Source: Warburgia ugandensis (taxonomy: Eukaryota; Streptophyta; Magnoliopsida; Canellales; Canellaceae). Taken from it: 64,000 bases of DNA. The stretch's first letter is position 1, and each line of letters starts with the position of its first letter. Location: positions 50,366,057 to 50,430,056 of the forward strand of contig CP141137.1 in NCBI GenBank assembly GCA_035236585.1, given 5' to 3'. Positions 12,397 to 22,625 of this stretch are shown piece by piece. The notes beneath the pieces were generated by a model. It worked only from the letters and a program-made list of their open reading frames with translations, ran no database searches and was not told the origin of the DNA. A program made the position numbers and the translations under genes.

Positions 12397-12618
12397 CTGA
12401 AAAAATGCAGTCATCAGATAACAAAAACTGAAAGATATTAGCATGCCAAGTAGGGTGTGAACATTTCACTTGTATGGTGTACTTGAGGTTTGTTCTTTAA
12501 CCATCCAGACAAAGTGTATATCAGAAGTAGTAGAAGATAAGCAATAAACTAGAAAAGATGCATTTAGAATCCAAGATGCATTAGATTGGTATAACAGGTG
12601 AAGATAAGCAAGAAACAA

Positions 12619-12856
12619 AAAGGCAAAAACTGCATATGCCTCACGCCTATCAAATTCTTTGCGAAGTTGTTGTGGAGAGAGCCTGTAGTGATCAAGGCCA
12701 TCATTGTATTTGATAGGTTCTAACACTTCCAGATCTCCACCAATGACCCAATTTCCAGCTGGAGTAATTACCTCTTCAACATAAGGTAAACCAGGTGCAG
12801 TTGTTCCCCATGTTCTGGCAATTCTTTCTTCTTTGTTATGCTTTTATATTTGAACT
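12619..12856 (-). pseudogene. Captured internal exon of ATP sulfurylase
   Basis: ATP sulfurylase makes adenosine 5'-phosphosulfate from ATP and sulfate in plant sulfate assimilation. The minus frame reads KHNKEERIARTWGTT, then APGLPYVEEVITPAGNW, VIGGDLEVLEPIKYNDGLDH and YRLSPQQLRKEFDRREA.AVFAF. This is the conserved region just before the QLRNPVHNGH ATP-binding motif. It begins after a good acceptor (CTTCTGCAG at 12857). The Tyr codon expected before KHN is TAA, a premature stop, and homology ends abruptly after VFAF at 12619, before the catalytic motif. So it is a non-functional internal piece. It lies ~220 bp upstream, on the same strand, of the NIPA fragment, an order that no normal gene has. 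Confidence 0.85.
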
Positions 12857-13381
12857 CTGCAGAAGGGAACAAATAGCATTGCATGCAAACACTAGATCAG
12901 AGATGGCTAAGATAGAGAAAAATAATAAATAAATAACAGTAAAACACTTCAAAAGGGAACAAATAGTGCAGATACCATAATCAAAATTTCAAGTTGGGGA
13001 ACGAAGTCATGAACCAGTCAAAACAGCTCCTAACCAAAAATTATATTTGGAATGATGTTTATGCATCTAAAGCTTTTATTCAATGAACCATAGAGCATAA
13101 GCAATGAAGTAAAAAGTGAACCACTATAGCTTCGATGCATCTAATGTTTTAAATAGGTCAAAATGCATTGACAAAGACCTCTTTCTTTTACTAACATAGG
13201 AAGTCGAATAATTCCTTGACCAATGAGCTGATCAACACGAAACAAAATAAAATAGAAAGCTCAAAATCAATTAACATGAACAAGTTCATCTACAGTGGAT
13301 GTACCCAAAAATTCAACCACTCAACAGAAACAATCAAAACTCCCATTACCCATATAAATAAAAAACAAATGTGATACTAAC

Positions 13382-13900
13382 CAATTCCTCTCTTTGCTAT
13401 CAGATACATGTCTTCATCTAGTGAAGGCACATTGAGGAAGAAAATGGTTAATATGTTGGATACCAACTATTAGCAACAATAAGACAGATGTCATTGATTA
13501 GATTCCAGGTACAGATACAAAGGAAAAGAATCAAATAGGTTAGTAGAACAATAAACTAGTTACAGAAAGATTATACCATTGCTCATGCACATAACTAAAA
13601 CAGAAAACAGAGAATAAATAAAATTGGGACTATTCTTTCTATGATTAAAGAGAAAAGCATATTCATTCAAATAAATCATCAAAATCAAAATTCAGAGATT
13701 TGATCCAATGAAGTGCTGTGGAAAAGCATGATACTCCACCACTTCTGAATCATTCAATTCTTCATTTTCACCTTCCATGGAGTGCCAGAGGAAATTGTAG
13801 ATCAGATGGATAGAAAACATACTGGAAGCACCTCCTAATCCATGGAGCTCATATTCCACACTTACAGACATAGGCATGTCCAACACTGATAGAAAAAGAA
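13382..13900 (-). other. Possible further captured exons, unrecognised
   Basis: Two minus-strand blocks inside the element look codon-like but match no family I know. At 13433-13382 the frame reads NVPSLDEDMYLIAKRGIG and ends at a GTTAGT donor. At 13886-13692 a frame includes VEYELHGLGGASSMFS and ends at a stop. The acceptors are weak. They may be decayed captured exons or chance frames. Confidence 0.25.
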
Positions 13901-14127
13901 AACCATAGAAGCTACATCAGCCAATACAGTTGAGAACATATTGTAAGATGGGAGTAATAGTAAAAATGGAAAAGAAAACAATCTGATGGTTGCCAAATTA
14001 CAAGTTAGCTGAATGGAGAATAGTTAGCTGAGGACACACCATAACTCCTAGGAAAGGGAATGACATCTCTGATATTGTCAACGCCCGCTTGAAGCCGAGA
14101 CTAAATCTTGAGTGCTGGATAGTTCCC

Positions 14128-14270
14128 TTTGCTTGTCGGGACCTGGATCGAGTGTCTGGCGAACTGTTCCTCTTCAGCGAACTGCTCTCCTTTGCTCATA
14201 GGGACCTGGATCGGGTGTCTAGTGAACTGCTCCTCTTAAGAGAATTGCTCCCCTCTGCTCCTCGGGACCT
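14128..14270. repeat. 63-bp tandem repeat (2.3 copies) inside the PIF-like element
   Basis: Units 14128-14190 and 14191-14253 are both 63 bp and share GGGACCTGGATCG, GTGTCT and GAACTG.TCCTCTT; a third partial unit runs to ~14270. A period divisible by three and higher GC than the rest of the element suggest it came from coding or regulatory host DNA, but no family is recognised. Confidence 0.8.
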
Positions 14271-14409
14271 TTATGGGAAGAAGCAGACGCATGTTTCTCT
14301 CTCTCTCTAAAAAAACATCTATTTCATTTGATTTTCTCTCTTTGAAAAACAACACATTTTACATTGGAGGGGGGATTTGGCATGTCTACAATATCATCAA
14401 ACATATCAG

Positions 14410-14663
14410 GCATGACAAAGTTAAATAAAGCTGATATCTAACATATGTCGAAGATATTGCAATTAAATAAAATTGATATCTCACATATGTGGAAGATATT
14501 GCTGTTAAATAAACCCATTACCTCACATATGTAGAAGATATCGCAGTTAAATAAACCTGATATGTCACATATGCTGAAGATATTGCAGTTAAATAAGGTG
14601 CATTTATGAGATATGTCATGATATCTCAGAAATGCCAAAGATGTGCGATTAAATAAACCCCCC
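14410..14663. repeat. Subterminal ~42-bp repeats of the PIF-like element
   Basis: Four to five direct units, each with GATATCTCACATATGTGGAA, GATATTGCAG and TTAAATAAA, end in the terminal TTAAATAAACCCCCC. Similar but less regular blocks lie at 10954-11130. Arrays of subterminal motifs near the TIR are typical transposase-binding regions, though that role is inferred here. Confidence 0.8.
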
Positions 14664-15039
14664 TAAAACCAGGGATTTGGTAAGTTTGATTCGTCTATGG
14701 AGAACTTATTAGATAGTCAAGATATCCATCAATTATTTGACTAGTTTGAGACCCAATGAAAATGTCCTACTTATTAGCTGGTGAAACTTGATGCTACCTC
14801 TGATGTCACATTTTTTATTTCGTTGACATATGAGGCTACAACAGCAGGGGTGATTCCCTCATTAATTACGTTAGTACTTCTGAAACTTTATATGCATACA
14901 TAAAAGTAACTAGATGTATGTTGTGTTTGCACTTTGAAAATAATGTAGCTTATAATCTCATAGGACTTAGTTTTGTTATTCCTATTCCCTAAGGTTCATA
15001 TGTCAATAGGAAGTTAAAAACTCTAAAAAAATTCTATAA

Positions 15040-17890
15040 GTTCCAGGGTATGCTTTTGGAGAGGGCAACAGAAGGTGTGTGAGGAAGCAGCAGATAAGCA
15101 ACCAAGCTTGCAATTTGAAATTTTGGGCCTCTTTTGTAATTTCTTATAGTAAGAATCACAAATGCTACTGATAAAACTTGTCTTAGGAGAGAAGATCATT
15201 GATGTTGTAAGTACATACGACCTACTTGTAGGGTTAGAAGATAGATACAAGAGATAGTTCTGTAAAACTATGGAGGGACTAATGCAAGAAATTCCCAACA
15301 TAGTAGTGATATTTATAGGAGTAGACTTAAATGGTTATGTAGAAGGGAAGCCTTGGCGCAATGGTAAAAGTTGTCATCATGTGACCTTGAGGTCACGGGT
15401 TCAAGGTGTGTAAACAGCCTCTTGTAAAAAATACTAGGTAAGGCTTCATACTATAGGCCCTTGTGCACTGGGACTATCCTTTTTTTAGACTTAAATGGTC
15501 ATGTTGGAAAAAAGAAGAAGAAGAAAGGATATGATAGGGTACATGGAGGGTATGGCATTAGAGAAGGAGATGAGATGGAGGAAACTATCATCGATTTTAC
15601 TTTGACATATAACCTAGCTGTAGCAAACACATATTTTAAGAAGAGGGCTAAACACTTACCAACCTTTAAAAGTGAATCATATAAAAGTCAAATAAACTTC
15701 TTTCCACTTATTAATATCGAAAGATCAATGTGCATGAATTGCAAGTTGATACTCGGTGAGAGTTTAACTACACAATGGAGGCTAGTGTTTATGGATGTTT
15801 ACATTAAGAGATGGAAGAAAATAAGTGGTGTCCAAAAACTCAAGTGGTGGAACTTAGTAAGTGTTTAAAAACTAAGTGATGGAACTTGAAAGGATAGAAA
15901 ATAACATAATTCACAAACAAGTTGATAGTAGAAGGAAAGTTGAACAATGAAATATAAGTAAATATCACGTGGATTGATGTGGCCGGGTTTATTAAGAAAA
16001 TGCAAAACATTTTCTAGGAGTATATAAATCTAAAAGACAACCGATAAAGGAAACTTGGTGGTGGAGCAAAAAATTGTAAAAAGTTTTTAAAGAGAAGTGG
16101 GTGTGTTTTAAAGCATGACAGAGGACTACAAATAATGAAAACTTTGAGCAATGTAAGAATGCTAAAAAGGTTGTTAAGAGAGTAGTGTGTGAGGCTAAAA
16201 TAAAGGCACATGCTGATCTCTATAATAAATTAAGGTCAAGAGAAGGTGAGAAAGGTGTTTAAAATTGCAAAAATAAGAGAATAGAAGAGTAATAACTTAA
16301 ATCATGTTAAATGCATTAAAAGTGATGATCAAAGAGTTCTAGTCAAAGATGATGGGATCAATCAAAGGTGAAAATTTTACTTTAAAAAATTGCTAAATGA
16401 CAAATGTCCTAAGAATACAGATGAAAGATTGAAAGAACCGTAAACCTAAATTGCCTTGAAAAGGATGAAATAAGGAAAGGCCTTTTGGCGTAAATTGCCA
16501 ATGATATACTAATAGAGGTTTGGAAGTATATGGGAAATACTAGAGTAGTTTGGTTAACAAAGTTATTTAACAAGATAGTAAAATCGAAGAAAATGCAGAT
16601 GGATGGAGAAAAAAGCTCCATTGTACTAATTTATAAAAATAAAGGAAATGTACAGAGTTGCACTAATTTGTGCAATTAAACTTAATTAGCCACACTATGA
16701 AACTTTGGGAAAGAGTGATGGAGAAAATGCTTTAACATGAGAGTAGTGTACATTGTATCAAAAAACCAGTTTGGTTTCATGTCTGAGATGTCTACTATGG
16801 AACCGATTTTCCTACTTAGATAATTGATAGATACTTAGAAAAGCTTATGATAGGTTCTCTAGAGAGTTTATACGGTGGGTGTTGGGTGAGAAAGGGATTT
16901 CACAGTAGTATACAAACATAATTAAAAATATATATGAGGGAGTGGTAATAAATGCTAGAACCGCTAGCAGAGAGATTGGAGATTTCCCCATCACTAGAGG
17001 ACTGCATTGGGGATCAACATTGAGCAGTACCTCTTCATGTAAGTTATGGATGAGTCAACAAAACATCTGCACGAAGAGATTCTATGGTTCATGTTATTTG
17101 CAAATGGCATAGTTTTGATTGATAAGACTAAAGAGGGCGTACGCATGAAGCTAGAGTTGTGGAGAGATGTTATAAAGTTTAAAAGATTGAAAACTAGACG
17201 AACTAAGATAAAATATATGGAATGCAATTTTAGCTAGGAGAAGAATGAGAGTGAAGCACCAATAAAGATAGATAACCAAAAAGTCTTCTAAAAAGACCAC
17301 CTTCGATACTTTCAATAATTCATGAGAGCAAAAAGATTGAGAGAGATGTTACCCAAAGAATCTAAGTAAGTGGAACAAATGAAAATGTGCCTCTTGAGTT
17401 TTGTGTGATCTGCAGGTGCCATTCAAACAGAATGAAAAACTCTATAGGATGGTTGCAAGGCTAGCCATGCTCTATGGATAGGAGTGTTAGGCAGTTAAGG
17501 AACAACATATGCATAGGATGAGCATAGCCAAAATGAAGATGTTGAGATAGATGAGTAACAAGATAAGAAAGTATAGAATTACAAATGAAAACATTAGAGT
17601 AAACTTAGGAGTAATACCAATAGGTAATAAGATGAGGGAGGGTAGACTTGGATGGTATGGGCATATTGAATGGAAGCTGAAAATGGCACCGGCTAGAGGG
17701 AATGAGTCAATACAAGTTGAAGGCTCTAAAAGAGTAAGGGAAGGCCCAAAAGGATGTGGATAGAAGTGGTGAGAAAAGGTTTGAAAACTTTGGACTAAAT
17801 GAGGCTATGACCTGTGACAGAGGAGAATGGAGTAACAAGGTTCGTGTAGCTGACCTCCAATAGGGATAAGGCTTTGATAATGATGAAGTA
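15040..17890 (+). mobile_element. Decayed RTE-clade LINE
   Basis: Plus-strand frames with many stops follow the order of plant RTE-type LINEs: an endonuclease with LVLGEKIIDVVSTY and FIGVDLNG (15170-15340); its continuation GYDRVHGGYGIREGDE, LTYNLAVANTYFKKR, FKSESYKSQI and GESLTTQWR (15525-15790); ETWWW and EAKIKAHADLYNKLRSREG (16050-16245); RT with NQFGFM and EPIFLLR (16765-16820); MDE.TKHL, LFANGIVLIDKTKEGV and KLELWRD (17046-17170); and a C-terminal part with LGWYGHIEW and VEGSKR.REGPK (17640-17760). It ends near 17865 with DRGEW..KVRVAD. The RT catalytic motif, FADD in the family, reads FANG, so the polymerase is dead. A SINE splits the endonuclease. Confidence 0.8.
15322..15504 (+). mobile_element. 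Au-type SINE inside the LINE, with 19-bp TSD
   Basis: The SINE body is about 15341-15485. It begins GGGAAGCCTTGGCGCAATGG and contains a pol III A-box-like TGGCGCAATGGT and a B-box GGTTCAAGG, followed by AAACAGCCTCTTG, GTAAGGCTTC and a T-rich end. The target duplication is TAGACTTAAATGGTTATGT (15322-15340) against the same 19 bases with one C/T difference at 15486-15504. Both copies are LINE endonuclease sequence (LNGYV / LNGHV), so the SINE arrived after the LINE. Confidence 0.92.
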
Positions 17891-18783
17891 CTATAATTAC
17901 AAAGTTTGGATTAAGCTGGCAAGACTGAAAATCATAAAATTTGGGAGACAGTTGAGAGAACTTGAGGAAAAAGGAGGGGCAACACCATCGTAAAAATGTT
18001 AATTTAATCTCTTGATTTGATATAGTAACTATATTTATAAATAATATTTGAGAATTTGGCAGGCTACTCAAATAATCCGAGTTTAATTAACTGGGAAATG
18101 GGATGAGGCTTATTCCATACAGGAGTGCTTTGTTCTACTTTTCCTGTTAATTGTGGATGGGGATGTCACTGAGATCCTCCCCAGTCGGCACATATATATA
18201 GTTGATATGCAAAAGCTTGTATAGGAGCTGGAAATGTTCTTTCTATCAGTTGGTATTTCTCTTTCTATTGCTGGATAGATTTTGTTCTCATGTGAGCTGT
18301 CTGCAGAAGATTTTAAATATCTTCTTTTGATCATATGAAACTGAGGAATTGATCTTCTAATCTTTTTCTGTATCCATAATTCACGTAGGCATTTTAATTT
18401 TGTCTCTGTCTCCATTCTTGTTTATTCAACTTTCTGGGCATATAGAACAAACTGGTGCGGCTATGGCCACCTGAGCTCCCCCTTTCCACTATTTCCTAGT
18501 ATCCATGATACGTCATTCAATGTTGTTTTTGTGCCACGGTTTCTTGACTGGGTTCTTCATGTATTTTCTCTGTTGAACTTGTTCTTTATCATCTGATAGT
18601 GAAACATAAAATTGATTTTCAAATTCTGTTTATTGGATTGCTAGAACTTGGAAATTACTAACAGCTGGTTTGGTGTGTTTTTGACTTAATGTGCTTTAAT
18701 GTGTTCTCCATTTGTAATGATGGAACTAACATTGTTTTTTCTCTTCTGTGAGATGTACTTCCTGGCATCATTTTACCAAAATG
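17891..18783. other. Intron-like sequence upstream of the RS-like coding exon
   Basis: T-rich plus-strand sequence with no supported ORF or repeat. It fits the last part of the 5' intron ending at the AAATGCAG acceptor. Confidence 0.4.
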
Positions 18784-18811
18784 CAGGTATTAAGTTGGTT
18801 TTTGTCGCTAA

Positions 18812-19679
18812 ATGGATAGCAAGAAGTTCATGCAGCTGGTCGAGGAGAAGAAGAAGAGAGCCCTGGAGAAGAAAGAAGGCCCTTTGCAATGGGAGCAGAA
18901 GCTTGAAGCTGCGGCCAAGGCAAAGGCAGATGCTGAAGCAAAGGAGAGGAAGTTGAGAGCTGCAAAGAAGAGAAAATCTGTCTGATTCCGATGATGAAAG
19001 CGATGACAGTAGCGGCGATTCTGGGAGAAAGGCAAATAAAAGGATCTACAAAAGACACAAGAAGCATGGTCAATCTGATTCTTCAGGCGACAGCGACAAG
19101 AAGTCGAGAAAGAAAGCAAAGCAAAGATCAAGTAAAAGAAGGGGATCAAGGTCAAGTGACGGAAGTAGCAGTGACGAGTATGGAAGTGGGTCCGAGGAAG
19201 AACGGAGGAAAAAGCGAGCCCACAGGAGAAGACACAGGAATTCAAGCTCAAGTGATGAATATGGGTCTGAGGAAGAACGGAGGATGAAGCGAGCTCACAG
19301 GAGAAGACAGAGAAAATATCATTCAACAGATTCTAGCTATTCCAATTCAAGTGATGAGGATGTTGAAATTGTATTAAGAAAACATCATGGGAAACACCAA
19401 AGACGCCACCATCGGTCAAGGGCTGATGCTGATGATTCATTGTCATCTGATTCTGAAATTAAGAAATATTCCCGGAGAAGCCGGTCTTTGGGTAAGTCAT
19501 CAGATGACGACTGTGAGTCAGGCAAGGTCAGAATGCATAAGAGATCACATCATCATGAAGATCGACACAAGCATCACCCTCGTCACAAAGATCGACACCA
19601 TGATAAAACTGAGCGATCTAACCATCATGAAGACAGGAAACAGGATGTAGTGAACGCTGATAGCGATCATGGCAATTGA
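18812..19679 (+). CDS. Lys/Arg/Ser/His-rich (RS-like) protein, frame broken by a 4-bp duplication
   Basis: The ATG at 18812 follows a splice acceptor and a 26-bp leader. Residues 1-55 are a charged, helix-prone head (MDSKKFMQLVEEKKKRALEK at the start; AAAKAKADAEAKERK later) that looks like a coiled coil. At 18977-18984 the sequence TCTGTCTG looks like a 4-bp tandem duplication. It makes the ATG frame stop after 57 codons, while the next frame continues for 232 codons to the TGA at 19677-19679. That part has acidic-serine stretches (DSDDESDDSSGDSG), two direct repeats around SEEERR.KRAHRRR (about 19180 and 19268), RS/SR pairs and a His-rich tail (RSHHHEDRHKHHPRHKDRHH). Composition suggests a nuclear RNA-processing or chromatin-type protein, but I do not recognise the family. 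Either the locus is a recent pseudogene or allele, or the extra bases are a sequence error. Confidence 0.6.
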
Positions 19680-21059
19680 GAATTTTAGGCACTTGATGAA
19701 CTTGGCCTGCCCATCAATTGAATTGTGCTCCTTGGTTGCCCCGTTTTCTTGCTCTGATATGTTGGGTAGTATAATGCATCGAGTACAAAGTACCCTGTAA
19801 AACGGCACAAAAAAGACGTGTTTTGATTGAAATTTGAGCTCGTAGCTCACTGCATTCTCGCAATTCAGTTTAATTTTAAATTTTGCAGGTGACAAGTCTT
19901 CTAGTTGAGCTCGATTCTGGCATGCCCAACCGAACAGTAAACTGGAAGATACTCATACCATGATTAAGTTCATCAGCAACAGTGGAAGTTTGTGGCCGTG
20001 TAATATTCTTCGGGAGCATCTCTTATTCGACGTGCAAATTTTATAAGGTGACCAGTAACAAGTGAATGTGCATTGTAACTTGGTAATTGTATTGATAAAA
20101 AAAGTAGACTAATCAGCGTGCAGTTCATGTTGCTCTGATCCAATGAAGTGGACATCTGATCTGATCATGTTTGCACGACAGGTGAGGTGAAAGAGGGCCA
20201 CAGACAAGTTAAGCACATTTCGTAGTTTTGACTTCATTAATGACAATTTAAGACGCCCTCAAGAAACAGCAAATGAAACAAATCTGAACGACCAACAGTA
20301 TTTGTGGAAAAATTTGAGTAACGCTTGCAGAATATGGGGCCTTCCATATTTGAGGAAAACCGCTTCTAATATAGATGAGTTTCTGAACTAGAAATAGAAG
20401 ATGAATTGCAGTGAGCTTGTTTTCTACCCAGGTAATCGATTCTACTATATGTTTTGATATTGGTTATGGTTGCTATTCGGTTTGAAAGTAGAAAATGGTG
20501 TCTCATGAATGTCCTCCAATGCTATAGGATTTCCATTAATTCCAGCCCCAGGAAGCATGAGATTCATTATCTAATTACCATTCTCTTCTGATGGAGATAT
20601 TGCATTCACTATCTTGTTTATTGATCACAGTTACTATTGGATAAAAAAATAGATAACACCAGTAAGCAGCAGACGCTTTGAATTGCCTAAGGTGGGGGAA
20701 CAATCTGAACCGGTTCTTTAAATGCCCAGTTCAACACGGATCACCGACACCTCTAGTGTATGCTTAAAAGAACCGGAAAATCAACGAAGTCACAACTACA
20801 GTATGGGAGGAGTCCAACAATATGGCAAACCCGTAGCAATCATCATAATGAAGTTGAACTATAACCCAATTATAAACACCCATTCAATCCAGATAATGAA
20901 TGATGAAGGTGACGGATCTCCGGACCATATTAGCTAGCCATCTCCAGTTCTATGAAGCAAACGCCATCTCTACCCCTGACGTGGATGGCAAGATATTGTA
21001 GTAACCATTATAAATTTATAGACAGCTACAGATCTGAAAAATTAAAAACCTAGACCGAG
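19680..21059. other. 3' flank of the RS-like gene; nothing further recognised
   Basis: The first few hundred bases are the likely 3' UTR of the upstream gene. After that I see no gene, RNA or repeat that can be supported. Short frames at 19973-20155 and 20722-20937 have no family motif. Confidence 0.45.
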
Positions 21060-22625
21060 AAGGGCACGCATAAAAGCAATTCAATCTAGTAACATGCATT
21101 ACATGGACTTATTACTCTGCAGGATTTGACAGAATAAAATTGTAGCTCTTTAAGTTTGCAAATATCTGGGGACAATAATTATCCATGGATAACTCAATTT
21201 AAGACTGTTAACAATGCTTAAAAGCAATCAAACCAAGCAAAAATACATGGTCTACGTGTGTGACTGAAAATCCACGTGGGGTCAGCTCATCTAACAATCC
21301 AAATCATTTATTTTCTGCTGGTCCTGCACCAGTGAGGCCATGATCTGTTCCAGGGAATCATTCTAGCCGTTACTCTTCCAAGGTACAAGTGGGACTGGGT
21401 TAAAACGTAACTGTGTCATAGCAGGCAACTAAAAGATATTTCCTTTGCATTGAATCCAAATCTCCATTTGGAGATGGTTAATAAGCTTTATCCTTGCTCA
21501 CTCCTCTCTTATTAGCTGGTTGAGTTCCCAAAAATGAGCTGTCTGAAATGAAGCTCTTGATATTTCAGGAAGATTTATCATCATAAGATCTTGGAAACAG
21601 AAGGGACTACAATTAAGCTTTACTAATCCTCCACATCGCAGGAACAAAGAGCCTGCCTGAACCATCTTATTCCTGCTGTTGAATGCAGTTCATATGTAAC
21701 TCATCCTCAGACTTCCACTTCTCAAATTAACCAAGAATATACAGAAACTATATCAACACAACTATATATAGGAAATAAGACTTACAGATAAAAGAGCAGA
21801 ACACCCAGGACTTACAAGCCAGGACAACATTATAGGGTTGTGTCCCACCTGCCAATTCTAGCGGTGCTGATTTGATTTCTGTATGACTACAGTGTGAAAA
21901 TGCATATGGTTGGAGAATCTCATGAATAAGAATGCAGTAAAAATATTCACGAAAATGAGCAGAGATGGATGAGAATAACATATCAAAGAGTGATTATTTT
22001 ATAGCACACAAGCTTAAAGTTGGTGAAATCAAGGTAGTCGGCAGTAGCAGTAAACAAGAAACAACTAAAATAGCGGTGCAGCAGGCCTCTAGAGTAACAT
22101 AACTATTTTATATTTGATAAGAGAGGTGTTTTATGACAAGAATGGAATCAATTACTTGGTATTTCGCTCTTATTTGTGCGTCCTAACAGAAATAATTTCT
22201 CATTTGTGCTCCTTGGCAAAAGCACTATTCAACTAAAAACCAATTTCTTTATCATCATGAATGACTGAAATGAATTACAAAACAAGGTGGCAGCTTCATA
22301 ATGCCGGAAAGGAATATTATATGCTCTAAGGATATAAGATGCCCAAGAATGGAGTCAGTATATGCTAGAAGGAACACAATAAGCACTAAACCACAAATAC
22401 AATTACATGTTAGTGTGATATTTGGAATAACAGATAAAACAAGATGATATGACCGGCACTACTAATACAATAACATGCTTGTGCACAAGAACAAATATGA
22501 GATGACAGTTGATATACCCATTTTTGCTTCCCTCTGATTCAGTCATCTTTTCTTGTTGCGAAACAAGGCTTGGAATAAGGAATTATGTCATGGAAATGTG
22601 GGAGCCTGCAAGATATTTGACAGGC
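21060..22625. repeat. Segmental duplication, copy 1
   Basis: Shares many blocks in the same order with 26340-27790, including ATTACATGGACTTATTACT, AATATCTGGGGACAA, CTCATCTAACAATCCAAA, GGTTAATAAGCTTTATCCTT, AAAGAGTGATTATTTTATAG and CCCTCTGATTCAGTCATCTT. By eye, identity is roughly 75-80 percent with many indels, so the duplication is old. No coding region is evident within it. Confidence 0.85.

Larger units (their letters stand above)
10951..14666. mobile_element. PIF/Harbinger-like element carrying host gene fragments
   Basis: The body is 10954-14663 (3710 bp). The ends are inverted: the left starts GGGGGGTTTATTTAA at 10954, and the right ends TTAAATAAACCCCCC at 14663. Similarity continues past 15 bp (CGACACATGTG versus TCGCACATCTTTG). 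Each end is flanked by TAA (10951-10953 and 14664-14666), a 3-bp TWA target duplication. The G-run TIR plus TWA duplication point to PIF/Harbinger. Subterminal sequence at both ends is made of repeated ATATCT/CATATGT/TTATTTAA blocks. There is no transposase ORF. Instead the interior holds minus-strand exon pieces of two unrelated plant genes (11871-12396 and 12619-12856) and a 63-bp tandem repeat. Confidence 0.75.
8727..18785 (+). other. Inferred giant 5' intron packed with transposons
   Basis: The donor is at 8727 (GTATTTT). The acceptor is at 18784-18785 (AAATGCAG), 26 bp before the ATG of the RS-like coding exon. Between them lie T-rich intron-like sequence (8.7-10.9 kb), a PIF/Harbinger-like element, an RTE LINE with a SINE, and 0.9 kb of A/T-rich sequence. 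A possible extra leader exon is listed at 9776-9837. RNA evidence would be needed to show that these ends are joined. Confidence 0.35.

Noticed and set aside
14438..14638. Minus frame with repeating FNCNIF.IC pattern
   Set aside because: It is the translation of the ~42-bp subterminal repeats of the PIF-like element, not a repeat protein.
14410..14660. CRISPR-like regular repeat array
   Set aside because: Units are contiguous with no unique spacers, the genome is plant nuclear, and the repeats belong to a transposon end.
15354..15410. tRNA gene candidate (A and B boxes present)
   Set aside because: The boxes belong to the tRNA-derived head of a SINE; no cloverleaf-length tRNA with anticodon and acceptor pairing is formed.
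18808..19326. 172-codon minus-strand frame opposite the RS-like exon
   Set aside because: Mirror of the plus-strand RS-like coding sequence; Ser/Phe/Leu-rich antisense frame without its own motifs.
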